Origin: Eutrophocola sp965662685
GTDB lineage: Bacteria; Pseudomonadota; Gammaproteobacteria; Pseudomonadales; Pseudohongiellaceae
Assembly (NCBI GenBank): GCA_965662685.1
Contig: CBFIIQ010000044.1
Coordinates: 1 to 24,388, forward strand
Reading direction: 5' to 3'
Length of the DNA stretch: 24,388 nucleotides
This document shows, one piece after another, positions 6,719 through 14,177 of the stretch. Both the position numbers and the translations under genes were made by a program. Every line of letters starts with the position of its first letter. Position 1 is the first letter of the stretch. The notes below the pieces were generated by a model. It worked only from the letters and a program-made list of their open reading frames with translations, had not been told where the DNA came from and ran no database searches.

Positions 6719-7978
6719 ATGAGCAAAATCGATAAAGACGAACTGCTGGCGCTGACAGATCGCATCATTAATAGCGGTGTATTAGGTCGTTCGAAAAAAT
6801 ACGGTGCTATTCTAGGCTATCTGGTGGATTGCTCAATTGCCGGAAAGTCCCCCAAGGAAGCTGCCATTGCTGTGGATGTGTTGGGCAAGGAAGCTGACTT
6901 TGATGTGTCCAGGGATTCCATCGTTCGCGTTCATATTTATCATTTGCGCAACAAGCTGGAGCTGTATTACTCGGACCTGGGGCAAAAAGAGAAATACCGG
7001 CTCGATATTCCAAAAGGCCAGTACATGATCACGGCCAGCCTTAACGACAAGAAAGCTGAGCCAGATCTGAGCGTTACCGGAAAGGTTCTCAATCGACAAT
7101 CTTTTACGCCCTGGTTGGCAGTACTGGTTATTGCACTGCTGTTATTGAATTTGCTGCCCTCCGAGGATGAGCAGCCCGGAAGCCGATCAATATCTGCCCC
7201 TGTACTGGCCATACATCCCTGGCAAGCCTTTCTCGATGATGATTTACCGATCCTCCTGGTAATTGGCGATTACTATATTTTTGGCGAGACCGACGCGTCG
7301 GGTAATGTGATGCGCATGGTGCGCGAATTTAATATTAACTCGCGCGATGATCTGGCGCGATTGCAGGCTGAGGAACCCGGTAAGGCCGGCAACTATTACA
7401 ACCTTGATCTGAGCTATATCCCAATCAGCATTGCCAATGCTATGTCCCGAATCATGCCCATGTTGCATGAAAAGGCGGGAAATCTCAGGGTAAAAATGAT
7501 CTCCGACCTGGAAACCGCTGACCTGGCCAGTAGTCATATCATTTACCTGGGTTACCTCAGTGGAATAGATTCCCTGTTTGATCTGGTGTTTGCCGATTCG
7601 GGACTTTCTATTGGGGCTACCTACGATGAGCTGATTAATCTGGAAACCAATGATTACTATATTGGTAGTTCCGGCTTATCCGGTGATGACAGTTTTCAGG
7701 ACTATGCCATGGTGTCCACATTCCCGGCTCCCAATGGCAACCATTTTCTGATGGTGGCAGGGATGCGCGATGAAGGCCTTATCAATGCCTCCCAGCAGAT
7801 GACAGATGAAGCTGTATTGATCTCGCTGGAGCAAACTCTGGGAGAAGAAAAATCAGACAGTTTTGAGGTCCTGTTTGAGGTTTTTGGTTTTGACAAGACC
7901 AATTTTGGCGGCGAACTGATTTATTCCCATGCGCTGGATACCCAGATTATCTGGGAAACACGATTGATCAATCAGTGA
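6719..7978 (+). CDS. Predicted membrane-anchored winged-helix-like regulator with extracytoplasmic domain
   Basis: I do not recognise a named gene. The 419 residues divide into three parts. Residues about 10-105 are a domain with the pattern ILGYLVDCSIAGKSPKEAAI, AVDVLG, DFDVSRDSIVRVHIYHLRNK and IPKGQYM. From memory, the same pattern occurs N-terminally in acidobacterial and other proteins, next to TPR, WD40 or cyclase-like modules, and looks winged-helix-like. One hydrophobic segment follows (about 131-147, PWLAVLVIALLLLNLLP). The rest, 160-419, is a probable periplasmic domain with ILLVIGDYYIFGETD, REFNINSRDDL, IIYLGYLSGIDSLFDLVF and MVAGMRDEG. The layout is like ToxR/CadC one-component regulators. 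It is transcribed against the surrounding operon and sits between rplI and dnaB. Its stop codon lies inside a heptamer repeat array. Confidence 0.75.
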   Translation: MSKIDKDELLALTDRIINSGVLGRSKKYGAILGYLVDCSIAGKSPKEAAIAVDVLGKEADFDVSRDSIVRVHIYHLRNKLELYYSDLGQKEKYRLDIPKGQYMITASLNDKKAEPDLSVTGKVLNRQSFTPWLAVLVIALLLLNLLPSEDEQPGSRSISAPVLAIHPWQAFLDDDLPILLVIGDYYIFGETDASGNVMRMVREFNINSRDDLARLQAEEPGKAGNYYNLDLSYIPISIANAMSRIMPMLHEKAGNLRVKMISDLETADLASSHIIYLGYLSGIDSLFDLVFADSGLSIGATYDELINLETNDYYIGSSGLSGDDSFQDYAMVSTFPAPNGNHFLMVAGMRDEGLINASQQMTDEAVLISLEQTLGEEKSDSFEVLFEVFGFDKTNFGGELIYSHALDTQIIWETRLINQ

Positions 7979-8073
7979 CAAGCTGCAAGTTGCAAGTCAC
8001 AAGTTGCAACTCACAAGTTGCAAGTTACAAGTTGCAAGTTACAAGTTGCGACTCCCAAGTTGCAAGTTACAAG
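7976..8073. repeat. Heptamer array, 14 units (TTGCAAG/TTACAAG)
   Basis: Exactly 14 consecutive heptamers fill 98 bases. Read on the plus strand most units are TTGCAAG, TTACAAG or TCACAAG, often alternating so that the effective period is 14. Divergent units are TGACAAG, CTGCAAG, TTGCAAC, TTGCGAC and TCCCAAG. The first unit, TGACAAG, contains the TGA stop of the preceding gene. On the minus strand the units read CTTGCAA/CTTGTAA, the same family as the arrays at 1-76 and 23584-23611. Confidence 0.95.
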
Positions 8074-8085
8074 AATGTAGCATGC

Positions 8086-8119
8086 AGGTCGGCTAAGGCC
8101 TCTGGCCGCCATCCGACCT
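8086..8119. repeat. REP element after the heptamer array
   Basis: AGGTCGG (8086-8092) pairs with CCGACCT (8113-8119), with inner GGCC/GGCC around TCT. It is a variant of the GTAGGTCGGAT REP family, with CT in place of AT after the first arm. It lies between the heptamer array and the rplI terminator. Confidence 0.8.
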
Positions 8120-8171
8120 ACGCGGTTGTTGATTAGTGGCAGGATCGATTTCTGTGCTCTCAAATTCCAGG

Positions 8172-8203
8172 CAAAAAAAACCCGGATCTTTTGAATCCGG
8201 GTT
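8172..8203 (-). terminator. Rho-independent terminator of the rpsF-rpsR-DUF2232-rplI operon
   Basis: On the minus strand, AACCCGGAT pairs perfectly over 9 bp with ATCCGGGTT (8203-8195 with 8187-8179) around a 7-base loop. A run of T (complement of A8172-8178) follows directly. It lies about 75 bases beyond the rplI stop, and it ends transcription before the opposite-strand gene and its repeats. Confidence 0.93.
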
Positions 8204-8278
8204 CTTGCGTTAATCCAGTTATGCCGGACTACTAACAATTTTTTCCAATCTTTATTACTAAAACTGGTCCAGTGCTTT

Positions 8279-8800
8279 TCAGTCAGCTTCTGGTGAATCA
8301 GGCACGTCTTCCGAGTCTTCTTCATCGACTTCGATGACGCTGTCCGGAGAAGAGCCAATGGCGACGATTGCCAGTTTGATTTCAGTGCTCACTTCAGGGC
8401 TCAGCATAATGGTGACATCATACTGACCTACCTGCTGCAGGGCGCCTTCTGGTAATTCGACTTCGCTCTTGTCGATTTCAAAGCCAGCGGCAGTCGCTAC
8501 TTCCGCGATTTCACGGGTGCCTACAGAGCCATAAAGTTTACCTTCATCACTGGCATTCACTTCGATAGTGACCGAGACACCGGCAAGTTGCGCAGCCCGT
8601 TTTTCTTCACCTTTCATTTTTTCGGCGGCAGCTTTCATCAGTTCTTCCCTGCGCACTTCAAATTCAGCAATATTTGCCTTGGTGGCACGAATTGCCTTTG
8701 AAAAAGGAAACAAATAATTGCGGGCATAGCCAGCCTTGACAGTCACATGGTCGCCCACATCACCGATTTTGCCCATCTTTTCTAATAAAATGACTTCCAT
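8279..8800 (-). CDS. rplI: Large-subunit ribosomal protein bL9
   Basis: bL9 binds domain V of 23S rRNA near the L1 stalk. Its 173 residues show the N-terminal rRNA-binding domain (MEVILLEKMGKIGDVGDHV, then GYARNYLFP), the connecting helix (about 41-74) and the C-terminal domain with KLYGSVG (88-94). The usual protein ends near residue 148-150; here an Asp/Glu-rich tail of about 23 residues is added (VDEEDSEDVPDSPEAD). A GAGGT ribosome binding site lies 6 bases before the ATG. It is the last gene of the ribosomal operon, with a strong terminator downstream. Confidence 0.98.
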   Translation of the reverse strand: MEVILLEKMGKIGDVGDHVTVKAGYARNYLFPFSKAIRATKANIAEFEVRREELMKAAAEKMKGEEKRAAQLAGVSVTIEVNASDEGKLYGSVGTREIAEVATAAGFEIDKSEVELPEGALQQVGQYDVTIMLSPEVSTEIKLAIVAIGSSPDSVIEVDEEDSEDVPDSPEAD

Positions 8801-8880
8801 CTTATACCTCGTTATACCTGTTCAATTCTTTTTGAAAAATGCCGTTAAAAAATATAGTGTTGATACCTGCCTGTTACGTT

Positions 8881-9726
8881 TTATGCGCCGGGCTTGCCGG
8901 ATTTGTCCAAGCGTTTTCGCAAGTCCAGTACGCTGTCTGCCAGCCCCAGCATGATTATTGCCGGCGCCATCATTAATAGCGTCAGGTAAACCATCACCAG
9001 CCAGACAACACCACCACCTTTTTTAGCCACGGTGTAATGGGCTATTGCCAGTCCCGCAATCATTGGCCCGATGCTAAGCAGCGGAAGCCAGAGATTGAAC
9101 GGCGGGATATCCAGCAATGCTGCCAGGATCAGTCCCAGCAGTACTACCATTACCCTTGGATCAAAGCGCAGGTTGTGTAACTCCTGCCTTAACCCGCCCG
9201 GGTTGTACAAGGCTGCCTGGCACCATCTTGCTATCATCAAACAAACGATAACCATAATGGCGTGGTAGGCACCGTAAAAACTCATTAGCAGATCAACTAT
9301 CTGCTTCGCTGTGTACTCTGTCTGGCCACTCTGGTTCAACTGCTCTTGCAAACCATCGCTTACCAGGGTTTCCAACAGTGCCAGGTATTCCGGCTGAAAA
9401 ACCAGACTTAGCTGGGTAAGCAAACCAACTCCCAGGGCTGCTAAAATGGACAGCTGCCAGGCCCCGGTCTTTCTGAGTACTGCTGCCAGAACAAATGTCC
9501 CCAGCATCAGGAACATGGGAGAGCTGTCTCCCATGGCCCACAACGTGCCTGCCGGTAACATTGACCATAGCAGGACAATTAATCCTTCATTGTGACCCTT
9601 GCGTAACGTTACCAGGGCAACAATCGCTGCACTGAAAAAGTACAGCAAGGGAAAGAAGCCGCATAACAGAACAATGATGATAGCCTGACGGCGACCAAGC
9701 ATTACATATTCTGCTAACCCGCGCAT
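8881..9726 (-). CDS. DUF2232 (YybS-like) polytopic membrane protein
   Basis: This is a 281-residue protein dominated by hydrophobic stretches, with about seven to eight predicted transmembrane segments (for example about 15-40, 50-60, 70-84, 92-110, 155-170, 192-208, 212-232 and 240-262). It ends in a short basic tail. A membrane protein of this type occurs between rpsR and rplI in Pseudomonas-like genomes, and in Bacillus the related yybS lies near rplI. That position is the main basis for the DUF2232 assignment. Its molecular function is unknown. It starts 42 bases after the rpsR stop and is probably co-transcribed with it. Confidence 0.75.
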   Translation of the reverse strand: MRGLAEYVMLGRRQAIIIVLLCGFFPLLYFFSAAIVALVTLRKGHNEGLIVLLWSMLPAGTLWAMGDSSPMFLMLGTFVLAAVLRKTGAWQLSILAALGVGLLTQLSLVFQPEYLALLETLVSDGLQEQLNQSGQTEYTAKQIVDLLMSFYGAYHAIMVIVCLMIARWCQAALYNPGGLRQELHNLRFDPRVMVVLLGLILAALLDIPPFNLWLPLLSIGPMIAGLAIAHYTVAKKGGGVVWLVMVYLTLLMMAPAIIMLGLADSVLDLRKRLDKSGKPGA

Positions 9727-9768
9727 GAACTCTCCCCGGGTTTCAGGTCCAAATGGACCCTTTCCTCT

Positions 9769-9999
9769 TTATGCTTCGTGTGAATCTGTGTACGGAATCA
9801 GAGCCAGATAGCGTGCACGCTTGATAGCGGTCGCAAGTTGACGCTGGTATCTCGCCTTGGTGCCGGTAATTCGGCTTGGGACAATCTTGCCGGTTTCTGA
9901 AATATTGGCTTTCAGGGTATCCAGATCCTTGTAATCAATATGGTCAATGCCTTCTGCGGTGAATCTGCAGTATTTACGGCGTCTGAAAAATCTTGCCAT
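9769..9999 (-). CDS. rpsR: Small-subunit ribosomal protein bS18
   Basis: The 76 residues are typical of bS18: a basic N-terminus with MARFFRRRKYCRF, then IDYKDLDTLKANISETGKI, and PSRITGTKARYQRQLATAIK. bS18 forms a heterodimer with bS6 on the platform of the 30S subunit. It starts 22 bases after the rpsF stop. AGAACACTC lies just before the ATG, including GAGAAC-like purines as ribosome binding site. Confidence 0.98.
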   Translation of the reverse strand: MARFFRRRKYCRFTAEGIDHIDYKDLDTLKANISETGKIVPSRITGTKARYQRQLATAIKRARYLALIPYTDSHEA

Positions 10000-10021
10000 G
10001 AGTGTTCTCCGTTATTCTTGC

Positions 10022-10570
10022 TTAGGATGCTTTGTCTTCAGCTTCTTCGTCAGAAGCTTCAGTCTCTGCTGGTTCTGCTGTTTCTTCGGTAGCAGCGTCT
10101 GCGTTGTCGTCAGCAGAATCTTCTACAGTGTTGTCAGCATCCTCATCGTTATCATCAGCGTTGTTATCTGACTCGGCTTGGCGAGCGTTGTAACGTGACT
10201 CTTCTTCCTGCATACGAGCAGTTGCGCGAGCCTTACGTTCACGGCTCTCGTTTTCCTGCTTCATGATTTCGCTCATTTCAGAGACAGCTTCCTTGCGCTT
10301 GATAACCATATTGCGCAGGACTGCATCGTTGTAGCGGAACAGAGTAGTGATTTCGTCAAGAGCTTCCTGAGCACATTCAATATTCATCAGAATATAGTGG
10401 GCTTTGTGGATTTTGTTGATCGGGTAAGCCAGCTGACGGCGACCCCAGTCTTCCAGACGATGGACAGTGCCACCGGCATCGGTGACAATTTTTGAATAGC
10501 GTTCGGTCATCCCGCCGACCTGGTCGGATTGGTCGGGATGCACCATAAATACGATTTCGTAGTGGCGCAT
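10022..10570 (-). CDS. rpsF: Small-subunit ribosomal protein bS6 with long acidic tail
   Basis: The start is placed at the ATG at 10570, giving MRHYEIVFMVHPDQ, the conserved bS6 N-terminus. GGGAGCA stands upstream as ribosome binding site. An in-frame ATG 42 bases further upstream would add 14 residues without family support. The ferredoxin-like bS6 domain covers about 1-95, with DWGRRQLAYPINK (41-53) and AHYILMNIE (57-65). E. coli bS6 ends near residue 131-135 with glutamates; this protein runs to 182, and about 132-182 are almost all Asp, Glu, Ala, Asn and Thr. It leads the rpsF-rpsR-DUF2232-rplI operon. Confidence 0.97.
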   Translation of the reverse strand: MRHYEIVFMVHPDQSDQVGGMTERYSKIVTDAGGTVHRLEDWGRRQLAYPINKIHKAHYILMNIECAQEALDEITTLFRYNDAVLRNMVIKRKEAVSEMSEIMKQENESRERKARATARMQEEESRYNARQAESDNNADDNDEDADNTVEDSADDNADAATEETAEPAETEASDEEAEDKAS

Positions 10571-10626
10571 TAATTGCTCCCCATGGGTTAGGCAGTCTTC
10601 CGCAGCGTGCATTGAGGCACTTTAAT

Positions 10627-10662
10627 CCCTGTGATACAGGGCACTCCGGTAAGACAAGGAGT
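10627..10662 (-). promoter_or_regulatory. Two hairpins in the rpsF leader; candidate S6:S18 autoregulatory site
   Basis: On the minus strand the leader folds into ACUCC/GGAGU with a 10-base loop ending in ACC (10662-10643). A second hairpin, CCCUGU/ACAGGG, with a 3-base loop (10641-10627) follows. Leaders of rpsF in many bacteria carry an RNA motif with a CCG element that binds the S6:S18 complex and represses the operon. A CCGG sequence spans the loop-stem junction of the first hairpin here. Whether this matches the known motif has not been tested. Confidence 0.35.
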
Positions 10663-10710
10663 TAAGTTCTAATCCGGAAAACAATTGTTCCGGTACATAA
10701 AAGAGCGCGC

Positions 10711-10739
10711 ATTCTATTGGTTTTGCAGGGCTTATGCAA
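10711..10739 (-). promoter_or_regulatory. Sigma-70 promoter of the ribosomal protein operon
   Basis: On the minus strand TTGCAT (10739-10734) and TAGAAT (10716-10711) are separated by exactly 17 bases. A GC-rich discriminator GCGCGC follows directly. Such discriminators are typical of stringently controlled ribosomal promoters. Transcription would begin near 10704, leaving a leader of about 130 bases before rpsF. Confidence 0.8.
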
Positions 10740-10761
10740 CAAGGGAGTGGAGGAGCTCCGC

Positions 10762-11511
10762 CTAGTGCCGTTGCCTGACTGCCTCAAACAGACAAATGCC
10801 GGTGGAAACCGACACATTCAGGCTGCTTACTTCCCCTGCCATGGGGATGGCAACCAGCACATCGCAGTGTTCACGGGTCAGGCGTCGCAGACCACTACCC
10901 TCGGAACCCAGCACCAGGGCAATGGGTCCTTTCAGGTCAGCTTCATAGATGGACTGTTCGGCTTCGCCAGCGGCACCAAATACCCAGACACCGCGCTTTT
11001 GCAGGGCCTGCAGGGTGCGTGCCAGGTTGGTAACGCTGAAAAATGGCACTATTTCGGCTGCACCGCAGGCTACTTTGCGCACAGTGGGGGTGAGTTGGGC
11101 GGATTTGTCTTTTGGCACAATGACGGCATTCACGCCAGCGGCTTCCGCCGAGCGCAGACAGGCACCAAGGTTATGGGGATCGGTGACGCCATCAAGAATA
11201 AGCAGGAATGGAGGCTGCTCCAGTTTATCCAGCAGCCCGTCCAGTTCCTGTTCATGACGCTCAAGATTAAGTGGGCGACACAGGGCCAATACGCCCTGGT
11301 GGACCTGGTTACACTTTTCATCGAGCACGGCCCTGGAGCAGACTTCCATGGCAATCCCTGAATGCTCGGCACGCTCAAGAATTTCCTGCAAACGCTTGTC
11401 TTTCTTATCCTTGCGGTCGGCCTGAAGATAAAGCTGTGCAACCGATTCGGGATTATGGGATAACAGGCTGGTTACAGCGTGAATGCCATAAACCATTTCC
11501 ATTTTGCTCAT
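10762..11511 (-). CDS. rlmB: 23S rRNA (guanosine-2'-O)-methyltransferase RlmB
   Basis: RlmB is a SpoU/TrmH-family enzyme that methylates the ribose of G2251 in 23S rRNA from S-adenosylmethionine. Its 249 residues are the usual length. The N-terminal substrate-binding domain begins MVYGIHAVTSLL. The catalytic knotted domain shows motif 1 (DPHNLGACLRSAEAAG), motif 2 (ALVLGSEGSGLR) and motif 3 (IPMAGEVSSLNVSVSTGI). It begins 15 bases after the rnr stop, so rnr and rlmB form a unit, as in many gammaproteobacteria. Its stop lies only about 23 bases before the promoter of the ribosomal operon. Confidence 0.97.
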   Translation of the reverse strand: MSKMEMVYGIHAVTSLLSHNPESVAQLYLQADRKDKKDKRLQEILERAEHSGIAMEVCSRAVLDEKCNQVHQGVLALCRPLNLERHEQELDGLLDKLEQPPFLLILDGVTDPHNLGACLRSAEAAGVNAVIVPKDKSAQLTPTVRKVACGAAEIVPFFSVTNLARTLQALQKRGVWVFGAAGEAEQSIYEADLKGPIALVLGSEGSGLRRLTREHCDVLVAIPMAGEVSSLNVSVSTGICLFEAVRQRH

Positions 11512-11526
11512 CAGGGTAAACCGTCT

Positions 11527-13995
11527 CTATTTCTTTTTTCGTTGTCGGCGGGGTTTTTTCGCGGAACTGCCCTTGCTGGCAGTGCTGGCTCTACTCTTGT
11601 TACTACTATTATCCCCACCCGCTTTTTTTTTCTTTGCTCCATGGGGCTTGCCTGGGCTGCGCTTCTTCCCCGAGGCCGGATGTTTGCCTGGGGCCCGTTC
11701 GCGTTGAGGAACGGTGGCTGAACTGCGATTTCGTTGCAGTACGTTCAGCAAATGCAGGTCAATCTTGTGCTCATCCATATCGACCCGCGATACCTGGACC
11801 TGCACGCGATCTCCCATATGGAAACTTTCGCCGGTGCGTTCGCCAGTAAGGGTGTGAGCCACTGAGTCAAAATGGTAATAGTCGTTTCGCAGGGCGGTCA
11901 CATGAACCAGGCCTTCAATATGAATATTATCCAGTTCCACGAAAATACCGAAGTTGATCACGGATACGATAGTGCCTTCAAAGGTATCGCCAATATGCTG
12001 CTGAATGTATTCACACTTGAGCCAGTCGATTACATCATAACTGGCAGAATCAGCACGGCGTTCACATACGGATAACTCGCCGCCCAGCGCCTCCAGGTCC
12101 TTGGTTGTATAAGGATAGATGATGTTTTTATCGATGACTTTGGCGCCGTCAGCTTTGTGCAGATGGGCAGTAATCCTGCCGTCTGCAGAATTGCGAATCA
12201 GGTGACGAATACCACGATGCACCAGCAGGTCAGGAAAGCGTCGAATTGGCGAGGTGAAATGAGTATAGGCATCAAAGCCCAGACCAAAATGACCGACGTT
12301 TTCCGGTGCATAGTTGGCCTGCATCAGGGAGCGAATCACCATGGTTTGCAGCAGCAGCCGGTCGGGGCGTTCACCAATGCGCTGCAGGATGGTCTGGTAA
12401 TCCGTCGTTGAGGGATTTTCCTTGCGCGCCAGGCCAATGCCGATGCCGCGCAAAAAGTCATACAGGTTCTCGACCCGGTCCGGGTTGGGGCCGGGATGGA
12501 TACGATAGAGCGCAGGCAGTTTGGCTTCCAGGAGCAGTTTGGCAGCGCAGACATTGGCGCACAGCATGCATTCCTCGATCAGGCGGTGGGCATCGTTACG
12601 CTCGACCTCAAGAATCTCCGCCAGTTTTCGGTCTTCGGTGAAGACGATGCGCGTTTCAACAGTTTCAAAATCCAGCGCCCCGCGTGTTTCCCGGGACCCG
12701 TGCAGGGTTTTGTAGAGTTCATAGAGCGTGCCCAGATCATCAATGATGCCGTCATACTTGTCTTTTAATAATGTCTGTATGTGCGTTTGCGAATCAGTAT
12801 TGGCGGGCTGCACCATGGCAGCCACTTCGGTATAGGTGAGGCGGGCGTGGGAATGAATCACGCCTTCGGAAAAAGTATAGGCGGTAATATCACCTTCTGT
12901 ATTGATGGTCATCTTGCATACCATCACCAGGCGGTCGACCTTGGGACGCAGCGAACACAGGCCATTGGACAGTTTTTCCGGCAGCATCGGCACCACGTGA
13001 CCGGGGAAATAAACCGAGTTGCCGCGCAGACGGGCTTCCTGATCCAGCAGTGAGTTGACCTGCACATAATGACTGACGTCGGCAATGGCCACATATAAGG
13101 TCCAGCCACCATTTGTATTTGCTTCACAGTACACCGCATCATCGAAATCCTTGGCGTCCTCGCCGTCGATAGTGACGAAGGGCAGATGGCGGTAATCGGC
13201 GCGGTAGTGAGTATCCTGTTCATTGGGCTCATCGGGCAAGCTCGCCAGTTCCTGATCAATACCCTTTGGCCATTCATGGGGAATTTCGTGCATGCGCAGG
13301 GCAACATCGATTTCCATGCCCGGGGTAGTGACATCGCCAAGCACTTCAACCACTTCGCCGGTGGCTTTGCGATGACCTTCCGGAAAGCGGGTAATTTCCA
13401 CCATCACGAAGTCACCGTCCTTGGCATCCTTGCGATGTTTTTTGGATATCAGGATTTCCTGGGAAATACGCTTGTTGTGTGGAACCACTACACCGGCGCC
13501 GGCTTCCTTATAAAAGCGTCCCACAATACGTGAGCTTTTGCGCGACAGTATCTCGGCAACCTTGCCTTCCTTGCGCCCGCGGCGATCAATGCCGGAGACC
13601 CGTGCCAGGATGGTGTCGCCATCAAAGACTTTCTGCATCTGACGCGGACCCAGATAAAGGTCGCCGGAGCCATCCTCAGGAATCAGGAAGCCAAAGCCGT
13701 CCTTGTGTCCCATCACCCGGCCCTTCACCAGGTCCATTTTGTTGACCAGCCCATAGCTGCCGGAACGGCTGCAGATAAGCTGGCCGGCACGACACATGGC
13801 ATTCAGGCGTTTACTCAGGGCATCACAGTCTTCCGGGCTTTCCAGCTTGAGTTCGCGGCACAGCGCACTGAAGTCGCCAGGTTCGCCGCGTGTTTCCAGA
13901 TGCTCAAGAATGTATTCGCGGCTGGGAATGGGATTATCATACTTCGCTGCTTCGCGCGAGGCGTGGGGGTCATCGATATTGGTGTTCTTCGGCAT
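11527..13995 (-). CDS. rnr: Ribonuclease R
   Basis: This 3'-5' exoribonuclease degrades structured RNA and acts in rRNA and tmRNA quality control. The ATG at 13995 is chosen because MPKNTN follows an AGGA ribosome binding site at suitable distance; an in-frame upstream ATG at 14046 would add 17 residues without support. Of 822 residues, the order is a helix-turn-helix-like N-terminus, two cold-shock domains (about 85-240), the RNB catalytic domain with the acidic cluster DGEDAKDFDD (277-286), and an S1 domain (about 670-750). A very basic Lys/Arg/Ser tail covers about 751-822. RNB proteins lacking the long basic tail would be RNase II, so RNase R is preferred. It is the first gene of the minus-strand cluster. 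Confidence 0.97.
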   Translation of the reverse strand: MPKNTNIDDPHASREAAKYDNPIPSREYILEHLETRGEPGDFSALCRELKLESPEDCDALSKRLNAMCRAGQLICSRSGSYGLVNKMDLVKGRVMGHKDGFGFLIPEDGSGDLYLGPRQMQKVFDGDTILARVSGIDRRGRKEGKVAEILSRKSSRIVGRFYKEAGAGVVVPHNKRISQEILISKKHRKDAKDGDFVMVEITRFPEGHRKATGEVVEVLGDVTTPGMEIDVALRMHEIPHEWPKGIDQELASLPDEPNEQDTHYRADYRHLPFVTIDGEDAKDFDDAVYCEANTNGGWTLYVAIADVSHYVQVNSLLDQEARLRGNSVYFPGHVVPMLPEKLSNGLCSLRPKVDRLVMVCKMTINTEGDITAYTFSEGVIHSHARLTYTEVAAMVQPANTDSQTHIQTLLKDKYDGIIDDLGTLYELYKTLHGSRETRGALDFETVETRIVFTEDRKLAEILEVERNDAHRLIEECMLCANVCAAKLLLEAKLPALYRIHPGPNPDRVENLYDFLRGIGIGLARKENPSTTDYQTILQRIGERPDRLLLQTMVIRSLMQANYAPENVGHFGLGFDAYTHFTSPIRRFPDLLVHRGIRHLIRNSADGRITAHLHKADGAKVIDKNIIYPYTTKDLEALGGELSVCERRADSASYDVIDWLKCEYIQQHIGDTFEGTIVSVINFGIFVELDNIHIEGLVHVTALRNDYYHFDSVAHTLTGERTGESFHMGDRVQVQVSRVDMDEHKIDLHLLNVLQRNRSSATVPQRERAPGKHPASGKKRSPGKPHGAKKKKAGGDNSSNKSRASTASKGSSAKKPRRQRKKK

Positions 13996-14177
13996 TGATA
14001 TCCTGGGAGTTAACAGCACAGTGTGGTTTATAACGAGAGTATACACGCAAGCACCTGTAACTGGCGCCTGTTAAGGTATGGATTAAAGCCTTGCATTGAC
14101 GTAATGACAGAGCAGGTTTACTCTTTTGCTGTCTTAATAATTCTTTGTTATCTGTTTAACTATATTGGGGTAGCTTC

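Noticed and set aside
7976..8119. CRISPR-like array in the repeat block after 7976
   Set aside because: The units are 7 bases without unique spacers, and no cas gene is nearby; it is a simple tandem repeat plus a REP.
8011..8358. Minus-strand frame of 115 codons ending in repeated LVTCNL-type residues
   Set aside because: It overlaps bL9, the terminator, a REP and the heptamer array. The repeated residues come from translating the repeat; no family similarity.
10717..11361. Plus-strand frame of 214 codons across rlmB
   Set aside because: Antisense to conserved RlmB motifs; a by-product of its codon use.
14096..14124. Promoter TTGACG-17-TACTCT before the metallo-beta-lactamase-fold gene
   Set aside because: The -35 and spacing are good but the -10 hexamer matches consensus poorly; too weak to list.
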